A stretch of 64,000 nt of DNA from Bombus terrestris (Eukaryota > Arthropoda > Insecta > Hymenoptera > Apidae). Each line of letters begins with the position of its first letter. The stretch's first letter is position 1. Under the pieces are notes generated by a model. It was not told the DNA's origin. It saw only the letters and a list, made by a program, of their open reading frames with translations, and ran no database searches. The position numbers and the translations under genes are program-made. Positions 53,543 through 63,807 of the stretch are shown piece by piece. The DNA lies in NCBI RefSeq assembly GCF_910591885.1, contig NW_025963561.1, positions 496,001 through 560,000 on the forward strand. Reading direction: 5' to 3'.

Positions 53543-55673
53543 CGTTATAGGTCCTATAGTGATGGAATATAACGTTATACATTATAACGTAATAGTATAT
53601 AACGTTATGCATCATATAGTAATGCAACATAACGCTAAACGTTATAACGTAATAGTATAAAACATCGTACGTCATATAGTGATGCGATATAAGGTTATAC
53701 GTAATAACGTAATAGTATATAACGTTTTACGTCATAACGTAATATTATATAACGTTGTACGTCATATAGTGGTGCAATATAACGTTATAGGTCCTGTAGT
53801 GATGGAATATAACGTTATACATTATAACGTAATAGTATATAACGTTATACGTTATAACGTAATGGTATATAACGTTATACGTCATATAGTGATGAAATAT
53901 ATCGTTATACATCATATAGTGATGCAATATAATGTTATACCTCATATTGTGATGCGATATAATTTTATACGTTATAACATAATTGTATACAACGCGATAC
54001 ATCATAACGTAATAGTATATAATGTTATACGTCATACAGTGATACAATATATCGTTGAAGGACCGAAAGAGAGGCAATAAAACGTTATACGTCATATAGT
54101 GATGCGATATAACGTTATACGTCATAACGTAATATTATATAACGTTATACGTAATAACGTAATAGTATACAACGCTATACGTCATATAGTGGTGCACTAT
54201 AACGTTATAGGTCCTACAGTGATGGGATATAACGTTATACGTCATATAGTGTTGCAATATATCGTTATACGACCGAAAGAGAGGCAATAAAACATCATAC
54301 GTCATATAGTGATGCGATATAACGTTATACGTAATTACGTAATAGTATATAACGTTATACGCCATATTGTGATGCAATATATCGTTATACGTCCTATAGT
54401 TATGCAATACAACGTTATACCTTATAACCTAACAATATATGACGTTATACCTTATAACGTAATAGTATACAACGTTATACGTCATATAGTGGTGCAATAT
54501 AACGTTATAGGCCTTATAGTGATGGAATATAACGTTATGCATTATAACGTAATAGTATATAGCGTTATACGTCATAACGTAATAGTATATAACGTTATGC
54601 ATCATATAGTAATGCAACATAACGCTAAACGTTATAACGTAATAGTATAAAACATCGTACGTCATATAGTGATGCGATATAGCGTTATACGTAATAACGT
54701 AATAGTATATAACGTTTTACGTCATAACGTAATAGTATATAACGTTCTACGTCATATAGTGGTGCAATGTAACGTTATAGGTCCTATAGTGATGGAATAT
54801 AACGTTATACATTATAACGTAATAGTAAATAACGTTATACGTAATTACGTAATAGTATATAACGTTATACGCCATATTGTGATGCAACATATCGTTATAC
54901 GTCCTATAGTTATGCAATACAACGTTATACCTTATAACCTAACAGTATATGACGTTATACCTTATAACGTAATAGTATACAACGTTATACGTCATATAGT
55001 GGTGCAATATAACGATTTGGGCCTTATAGTGATGGAATATAACGTTATACATTATAACGTAATAGTATATAACATTATACGTCATAACGTCATAGTATAT
55101 AACGTTATACGTCATATAGTGATGCAATATATCGTTATACGTCATATAGTGATGCGATATAATGTTATACCATATAACCTAATAGTATATAACGTTATAC
55201 GACATAACGTAATAGAATATAACGTTATAGGTTATAACGTAATAGAATATAACGTTATTGGTTATAACGTAATAGTATATAACGTTATACGTCATATAGT
55301 GATGCAATATATCGTTATACGTCATATAGTGAGGAGATTAAACGTTATAGGCCCTATAGTGATGGAATATAACGTTATACATTCTGACGTAATAGCATAT
55401 AACGTTATATGTCATAACGTAATAGTATATAACCTTATACATCATATAGTGATGCAATATAACGTTAAACGTTATAACGTAATAGTATATAACGTTATAC
55501 GTCATATAGTGATGCAATATATCGTTATACGTCATATAGTGATGCAATATAATGTTATACCTCATATTGTGATGCGATATAATTTTATACGTTATAACAT
55601 ACTTGTATACAACGCGATACGTCATAACGTAATAGTATATAACGTTATACGTCAATACAGTGATGCAATATAT
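53543..55673. repeat. 3-kb HOR family, segment with two close H monomers
   Basis: H at 54,053 (altered head CGTTGAAGGACCG) and 54,263 are only 210 bp apart, the smallest H spacing in the window, as though two HOR copies were fused by deletion. I at 55,313 follows. A 31-bp monomer (55,643) ends the segment. Confidence 0.8.
55643..55673. repeat. 31-bp monomer (extra A, CGTCAATACAG)
   Basis: A single base is added between CGTCA and TACAG. Unlike the T insertions it is private. Confidence 0.9.
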
Positions 55674-58523
55674 TGTTATACGACCGAAAGAGAGGCAATA
55701 AAACGTTATACGTCATATAGTGATGCGATATAACGTTATACGTCATAACGTAATAGTATAAAACATCGTACGTCATATAGTGATGCGATATAACGTTAAA
55801 CGTAATAACGTAATGGTATATAACGCTATTCGTCATATAGTGGTGCACTATAACGTTATAGGTCCTACAGTGATGGAATATAACGTTATACATTATAACG
55901 TAATAGTATATAACGTTATACGTCATAACGTAATAGTATATAACGTTATACGTCATAACGTAAAAGTATATAACGTTATGCATCATATAACACTGCAATA
56001 TAACGGTAAACGTTATAACGTAATAGTATAAAACATCGCACGTCGTATAGTGATGCGATATAACGTTATACGTAATAACGTAATGGTACATAACGCTATA
56101 CGTCATATAGTGGTGCACTATAACGTTATAGGTCCTACAGTGATGGAATATAACGTTATACATTATAACGTAATAGCATATAACGTTATACGCCATATAG
56201 TGATGCAATATGTCGGTATACGTCCTATAGTTATGCAATACAAAGTTATACCTTGTAATCTAATAGTATATGACGTTATACCTTACAATGTAATAGTATA
56301 TAACGTTATACGTCATATAGTGATGCAATATATCGTTATACGTCATATAGTGATGCGATATAACGTTATAGGTCCTATAGTGATGGAATATAACGTTATA
56401 GTATAAAACGTAATAATACATAACGTTATATGTCATAACGTAATAGTATATACCGTTATACGTCATATAGTGGTGCAATATAACGTTATAGGCCTTAGAG
56501 TGATGGAATATAACGTTATACATTATAACGTAATAGTATATAACGTTATACGTCATAACGTAATAGTATATAACGTTATAGGTCTTATAGTGATGGAATA
56601 TAACGTTATACATTATAACGTAATAGTATATAACGTTATACGTCATAACGTAATAGTACATAAACTTATACGTCATAACGTAATAGTATATAACGTTATA
56701 CGTCATATAGTGGTGCAATATAACGTTTTAGGTCTCATAGTGATGGAATATAACGTTATACATTATAACGTAATAGTATATAACGTTATACGCCATAACG
56801 TAATAGTATATAACGTTATACGTCATACAGTGATGCAATATATTGTTATACGACCGAAAGAGAGGCAATAAAACGTTATACGTCATATAGTGATGCGATA
56901 TAACGTTATACGTCATAACGTAATAGTATAAAACATCGTACGTCATATAGTGATGCGATATAACGTTAAACGTAATAACGTAATGGTATATAACGCTATT
57001 CGTCATATAGTGGTGCACTATAACGTTATAGGTCCTACAGTGATGGAATATAACGTTATACATTATAACGTAATAGTATATAACGTTATACGTCATAACG
57101 TAATAGTATATAACGTTATACGTCATAACGTAAAAGTATATAACGTTATGCATCATATAGTACTGCAATATAACGGTAAACGTTATAACGTAATAGTATA
57201 AAACATCGCACGTCGTATAGTGATGCGATATAACGTTATACGTAATAACGTAATGGTACATAACGCTATACGTCATATAGTGGTGCACTATAACGTTATA
57301 GGTCCTACAGTGATGGAATATAACGTTATACATTATAACGTAATAGCATATAACGTTATACGCCATATAGTGATGCAATATATCGTTATACGTCATATAG
57401 TGATGCGATATAACGTTATAGGTCCTATAGTGATGGAATATAACGTTATAGTATAAAACGTAATAATACATAACGTTATATGTCATAACGTAATAGTATA
57501 TAACGTTATACGCCATAACGTAATAGTATGTAACGTTATACGTCATATAGTGATGCAATATATCGTTATACGTCATATAGTGATGCGATATAATGTTATA
57601 TCATATAACCTAATAGTATATAACGTTATACGACATAACGTAATAGAATATAACGTTATAGGTTATAACGTAATAGTATATAACGTTATACGTCATATAG
57701 TGATGCAATATATCGTTATGCGTCATATAGTGAGGAGATTAAACGTTATAGGCCCTATAGTGATGGAATAGAACGTTATACATTCTGACGTAATAGCATA
57801 TAACGTTATATGTCATAACGTAATAGTATATAACCTTATACATCATATAGTGATGCAATATAACGTTAAACGTTACAACGTAATAGTATATAACGTTATA
57901 CGTCATATAGTGATGCAATATAATGTTATACCTCATATTGTGATGCGATATAATTTTATACGTTATAACATAATTGTATACAACGCGATACGTCATAACG
58001 TAATAGTATATAATGTTATACGTCATACAGTGATGCAATATATCGTTATACGACCGAAAGAGAGGCAATAAAACGTTATACGTCATATAGTGATGCGATA
58101 TAACGTTATACGTCATAACGCAATAGTATATAACGTTATACGTAATAACGTAATAGTATACAACGCTATACGTCATATAGTGGTGCACTATAACGTTATA
58201 GGTCCTACAGTGATGGGATATAACGTTATACGTCATATAGTGGTGCATTATAACGTTAAACGTTATAACGTAATACTATAAAACATCGTACGTCATATAG
58301 TGATGCGATATAACGTTAAACGTAATAACGTAATGGTATATAACGCTATACGTCATATAGTGGTGCACTATAACGTTATAGGTCCTACAGTGATGGAATA
58401 TAACGTTATACATTATAACGTAATAGTACATAACGTTATACGTCATAACGTAATAGTATATATCGTTATACGTCATATAGTGCTGCAATATCACGTTAAA
58501 GTCCTTATAGTGATGGAATATAA
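55674..58523. repeat. Segment with a 1,170-bp HOR pair
   Basis: The string from about 55,660 to 56,200 (H at 55,674) repeats at 56,830-57,370 (H at 56,844). Both H monomers start TGTTATACG, seen nowhere else, which supports direct duplication. The second copy skips five monomers after 57,370. The last H of the window is at 58,044 and the last I at 57,714. Confidence 0.82.
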
Positions 58524-58973
58524 CGTTATACATTATAACATAATAGTATATAACGTTATACGTCAGAACGTAATAGTATATAACGTTATACGTCATATAG
58601 TGATGCAATATATCGTTATACGTCATATAGTGATGCGATATAACGTTATAGGTCCTATAGTGATGGCATATAACGTTATACATTATAACGTAATAGTATA
58701 TAACGTTATACGTCAGAACGTAATAGTAAATAACGTTATACGTCATATAGTGATGCAATATATCGTTATACGTCATATAGTGATGCGATATAACGTTATA
58801 GGTCCTATAGTGATGGAATATAACGTTATACATTATAACGTAATAGTATATAACGTTATACGTCAGAACGTAATAGTAAATAACGTTATACGTCATATAG
58901 TGATGCAATATATCGTTATACGTCATATAGTGATGCGATATAACGTTATAGGTCCTATAGTGATGGAATATAA
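58524..58973. repeat. 150-bp HOR x 3 (5 monomers each)
   Basis: Units at 58,524, 58,674 and 58,824. Order: CATTATAAC, CGTCAGAACG, CGTCATATAG ending CAATATAT, GATGCG, GGTCC. CGTCAGAACG is found only here. Units 2 and 3 share TAGTAAATAA where unit 1 has TAGTATATAA, so they are the closest pair. Confidence 0.92.
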
Positions 58974-59363
58974 CGTTATAGTGTAAAACGTAATAATACA
59001 TAACGTTATACGGCATAACGTAATGGCATATAACGTTATACGTCATATAGTGGTGCAATATAACGTTATAGGTCTCATAGTGATGGAATATAACGTTATA
59101 CATTATAACGTAATAGTATATAACGTTATACGTCATATAGTGGTGCAATATAACGTTATAGGTCCTATAGTGATGGAATATAACGTTATACATTATAACG
59201 TAATAGTATATAACGTTATACGTCATATAGTGGTGCAATATAACGTTATAGGTCCTATAGTGATGGAATATAACGTTATACATTATAACGTAATAGTATA
59301 TAACGTTATACGCCATAACGTAATAGTATATAACGTTATACGTAATAACGTAATAGTATATAA
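58974..59363. repeat. Satellite segment containing a 90-bp HOR x 3
   Basis: It starts with a GTGTAAAACG with TAATACATAA monomer. Then 59,034-59,303 holds three units of GTGGTGC, GGTCC (GGTCTC in the first), CATTATAAC. This trimer is the commonest short monomer order in the window; here it is in pure tandem form. Confidence 0.9.
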
Positions 59364-60774
59364 CGTTATACGTCATATAGTGGTTGCAATATAACGTTAT
59401 AGGTCCTATAGTGATGGAATATAACGTTATACATTATAACGTAATAATATATAGCGTTATGCATCATATAGTAATGCAACATAACGCTAAACGTTATAAC
59501 GTAATAGTATAAAACATCGTACGTCATATAGTGATGCGATATAACGTTATACGTAATAACGTAATAGTATATAACGTTATACGTCATATTGTGATGCGAT
59601 ATAACTTTATACGTTATAACATAATTGTATATAACGTGATACGTCATATAGTGGTGCAATATATCGTTATACGTCATATAATGATGCGATATAACGTTAT
59701 ACCATATAACCTAATAGTAAATAACGTTATACGACATAACGTAATAGAATATAACGTTATAGGTTATAACGTAATAGTATATAACGTTATACCTCATATT
59801 GTGATGCGATATAACTTCATACGTTATAACATAATTGTATATAACGTGATACGTCATAACGTAATAGTATATAACGTTATACGTCATATAGTGGTGCAAT
59901 ATAACGTTATAGGTCCTATAGTGATGGAACATAACGTTATACATTATAACGTAATAGTATATAACGTTTTACGTCGTAACGTAATAGTATATAACGTTAT
60001 ACGTCATAACGTAATAGTACATAACGTTATAGGTCATATAGTGGTGCAATATAACGTTATAGGTCTCATAGTGATGGAATATAACGTTATACATTATAAC
60101 GTAATAGTATATAACGTTATACGTCATATAGTGGTGCAATATAACGTTATAGGTCCTATAGTGATGGAATATACCGTTATACATTATAACGTAATAGTAT
60201 ATAACGTTATACGTCATAACGTAATAGTATATAACGTTATACGTCATATAGTGATGCAATATATCGTTATACGTCATATAGTGATGCGATGTAACGTTAT
60301 AGGTCCTATAGTGATGGAATATAACGTTATAGTATAAAACGTAATAATACATAACGTTATACGTCATAACGTAATAGTATATAACGTTATACGTCATATA
60401 GTGGTGCAACTTAACGTTATAGGCCTTATAGTGATGGAATATAACGTTATACATTATAACGTAATAGTATATAACGTTATACGTCATAACGTAATAGCAC
60501 ATAACGTTATACGTCATAACGTAATAGTATATAACGTTATACGTCATATAGTGGTGCAATATAACGTTATAGGCCTTATAGTGATGGAATATAACGTTAT
60601 ACATTATAACGTAATATTATATGACGTTATACGTCATAACGTAATAGTATATAACGTTATAGGCCTTATAGTGATGGAATATAACGTTATACATTATAAC
60701 GTAATAGTATATAACATTATACGTCATAACGTAATAGTACATCACGTTATACGTAATAACGTAATAGTATATAA
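59364..60774. repeat. 1,411-bp HOR, copy 1
   Basis: 46 monomers of 30 bp plus one of 31 bp, starting at the GTGGTTGCAA monomer. Contents include an M pair, a CTTTATACG with ACATAATTG string, CCATATAACC, CGACAT, CCTCATATTG, and several GTGGTGC/GGTCC/CATTA or GGCCTT trimers. Marker bases: AACTTCATACG near 59,815 and TATATAGCG near 59,450. Confidence 0.93.
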
Positions 60775-62185
60775 CGTTATACGTCATATAGTGGTTGCAA
60801 TATAACGTTATAGGTCCCATAGTAATGGAATATAATGTTATACATTATAACGTAATAATATATAACGTTATGCATCATATAGTAATGCAACATAACGCTA
60901 AACGTTATAACGTAATAGTATAAAACATCGTACGTCATATAGTGATGCGATATAACGTTATACGTAATAACGTAATAGTATATAACGTTATACGTCATAT
61001 TGTGATGCGATATAACTTTATACGTTATAACATAATTGTATATAACGTGATACGTCATATAGTGGTGCAATATATCGTTATACGTCATATAATGATGCGA
61101 TATAACGTTATACCATATAACCTAATAGTAAATAACGTTATACGACATAACGTAATAGAATATAACGTTATAGGTTATAACGTAATAGTATATAACGTTA
61201 TACCTCATATTGTGATGCGATATAACTTAATACGTTATAACATAATTGTATATAACGTGATACGTCATAACGTAATAGTATATAACGTTATACGTCATAT
61301 AGTGGTGCAATATAACGTTATAGGTCCTATAGTGATGGAATATAACGTTATACATTATAACGTAATAGTATATAACGTTTTACGTCGTAACGTAATAGTA
61401 TATAACGTTATACGTCATAACGTAATAGTACATAACGTTATAGGTCATATAGTGGTGCAATATAACGTTATAGGTCTCATAGTGATGGAATATAACGTTA
61501 TACATTATAACGTAATAGTATATAACGTTATACGTCATATAGTGGTGCAATATAACGTTATAGGTCCTATAGTGATGGAATATAACGTTATACATTATAA
61601 CGTAATAGTATATAACGTTATACGTCATAACGTAATAGTATATAACGTTATACGTCATATAGTGATGCAATATATCGTTATACGTCATATAGTGATGCGA
61701 TGTAACGTTATAGGTCCTATAGTGATGGAATATAACGTTATAGTATAAAACGTAATAATACATAACGTTATACGTCATAACGTAATAGTATATAACGTTA
61801 TACGTCATATAGTGGTGCAACTTAACGTTATAGGCCTTATAGTGATGGAATATAACGTTATACATTATAACGTAATAGTATATAACGTTATACGTCATAA
61901 CGTAATAGCACATAACGTTATACGTCATAACGTAATAGTATATAACGTTATACGTCATATAGTGGTGCAATATAACGTTATAGGCATTATAGTGATGGAA
62001 TATAACGTTATACATTATAACGTAATATTATATGACGTTATACGTCATAACGTAATAGTATATAACGTTATAGGCCTTATAGTGATGGAATATAACGTTA
62101 TACATTATAACGTAATAGTATATAACATTATACGTCATAACGTAATAGTACATAACGTTATACGTAATAACGTAATAGTATATAA
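60775..62185. repeat. 1,411-bp HOR, copy 2
   Basis: Same order and exact length as copy 1. Private bases include AACTTAATACG near 61,226, GGTCCCATAG at the second monomer and GGCATTATAG near 61,982. It shares GTAATGGAATATAATG at its start with copy 3 but not copy 1. Confidence 0.93.
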
Positions 62186-63596
62186 CGTTATACGTCATAT
62201 AGTGGTTGCAATATAACGTTATAGGTCCTATAGTAATGGAATATAATGTTATACATTATAACGTAATAATATAAAACGTTATGCATCATATAGTAATGCA
62301 ACATAACGCTAAACGTTATAACGTAATAGTATAAAACATCGTACGTCATATAGTGATGCGATATAACGTTATACGTAATAACGTAATAGTATATAACGTT
62401 ATACGTCATATTGTGATGCGATATAACTTTATACGTTATAACATAATTGTATATAACGTGATACGTCATATAGTGGTGCAATATATCGTTATACGTCATA
62501 TAATGATGCGATATAACGTTATACCATATAACCTAATAGTAAATAACGTTATACGACATAACGTAATAGAATATAACGTTGTAGGTTATAACGTAATAGT
62601 ATATAACGTTATACCTCATATTGTGATGCGATATAACTTCATACGTTATAACATAATTGTATATAACGTGATACGTCATAACGTAATAGTATATAACGTT
62701 ATACGTCATATAGTGGTGCAATATAACGTTATAGGTCCTATAGTGATGGAATATAACGTTATACATTATAACGTAATAGTATATAACGTTTTACGTCGTA
62801 ACGTAATAGTATATAACGTTATACGTCATAACGTAATAGTACATAACGTTATAGGTCATATAGTGGTGCAATATAACGTTATAGGTCTCATAGTGATGGA
62901 ATATAACGTTATACATTATAACGTAATAGTATATAACGTTATACGTCATATAGTGGTGCAATGTAACGTTATAGGTCCTATAGTGATGGAATATAACGTT
63001 ATACATTATAACGTAATAGTATATAACGTTATACGTCATAACGTAATAGTATATAACGTTATACGTCATATAGTGATGCAATATATCGTTATACGTCATA
63101 TAGTGATGCGATGTAACGTTATAGGTCCTATAGTGATGGAATATAACGTTATAGTATAAAACGTAATAATACATAACGTTATACGTCATAACGTAATAGT
63201 ATATAACGTTATACGTCATATAGTGGTGCAACTTAACGTTATAGGCCTTATAGTGATGGAATATAACGTTATACATTATAACGTAATAGTATATAACGTT
63301 ATACGTCATAACGTAATAGCACATAACGTTATACGTCATAACGTAATAGTATATAACGTTATACGTCATATAGTGGTGCAATATAACGTTATAGGCCTTA
63401 TAGTGATGGAATATAACGTTATACATTATAACGTAATATTATATAACGTTATACGTCATAACGTAATAGTATATAACGTTATAGGCCTTATAGTGATGGA
63501 ATATAACGTTATACATTATAACGTAATAGTATATAACATTATACGTCATAACGTAATAGTACATAACGTTATACGTAATAACGTATTAGTATATAA
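62186..63596. repeat. 1,411-bp HOR, copy 3
   Basis: Same order and length. It shares AACTTCATACG with copy 1, and the start described for copy 2. TAATATAAAACG near 62,270 and CGTTGTAGG near 62,578 are private. Confidence 0.93.
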
Positions 63597-63807
63597 CGTT
63601 ATACGTCATATAGTGGTTGCAATATAACGTTATAGGTCCTATAGTGATGGAATATAACGTTATACATTATAACGTAATAATATATAACGTTATGCATCAT
63701 ATAGTAATGCAACATAACGCTAAACGTTATAACGTAATAGTATAAAACATCGTACGTCATATAGTGATGCGATATAACGTTATACGTAATAACGTAATAG
63801 TATATAG
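63597..63807. repeat. 1,411-bp HOR, partial copy 4
   Basis: The first seven monomers match, starting with the 31-bp GTGGTTGCAA monomer. At 63,808 the order switches to CGTTTTACG with CGTCATAAC. Its second monomer has GTGATGGAATATAACG as in copy 1. Confidence 0.88.

Larger units (their letters stand above)
7494..57743 (+). repeat. I-variant monomers (17 dispersed copies, GGAGATT core)
   Basis: The type B core is replaced by GTGCGGAGATTAAA or GTGAGGAGATTAAA. The GCGG form starts at 7494, 12092, 16862, 19853, 24623, 30346 and 32909. The GAGG form starts at 15212, 22973, 31768, 37110, 38095, 41392, 44508, 47743, 55313 and 57714. The GCGG form lies only in the left half and always within the 330-bp ordered block; the GAGG form is the only one beyond 33 kb. 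Both forms are followed by a GGTCC or GGCCC monomer and then one with CATTCTAAC or CATTCTGAC. Confidence 0.92.
421..58073 (+). repeat. H-variant monomers (32 dispersed copies)
   Basis: H has the usual head CGTTATACGA, then CCGAAAGAGAGGC, then AATAAAA. It is the most divergent common variant and the richest in GC (12 of 30). Starts: 421, 841, 3594, 4074, 4494, 5634, 6684, 9887, 10367, 10787, 12452, 15482, 18533, 20213, 23243, 28096, 33779, 35249, 36630, 39711, 40912, 42647, 44028, 45763, 46963, 49243, 51581, 54053, 54263, 55674, 56844, 58044. It nearly always follows a type B monomer ending CAATATAT and precedes one with GATGCGATAT. Positions 24-29 are AATAAA and positions 26-28 are a TAA stop in the open + frame. 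No copy occurs after 58,073. Function is unknown; a protein-binding variant or a neutral marker are both possible. Confidence 0.93.
2131..63777 (+). repeat. M-variant monomer pair (TATAAAA / CATCGTACG), dispersed
   Basis: A type A monomer with CGTTAAACG or CGCTAAACG ends in TATAAAA rather than TATATAA, and the next monomer begins CATCG(T/C)ACGTC instead of CGTTATACGTC. The CATCG monomer starts for example at 2131, 12272, 25725, 30526, 33089 and 63748, with many more copies between. The pair removes the 12-bp palindrome TATAACGTTATA from the joint and puts a TAA stop in the open + frame, so it bounds many of the apparent open frames. Confidence 0.88.

Noticed and set aside
58276..59376. Minus-strand open frame of 366 codons, and others such as 28,772-29,695 and 46,229-47,107
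   Set aside because: Same reason: a mirror-frame consequence of a stop-free 30-bp unit. The frame runs across HOR joints without any sign of constraint.
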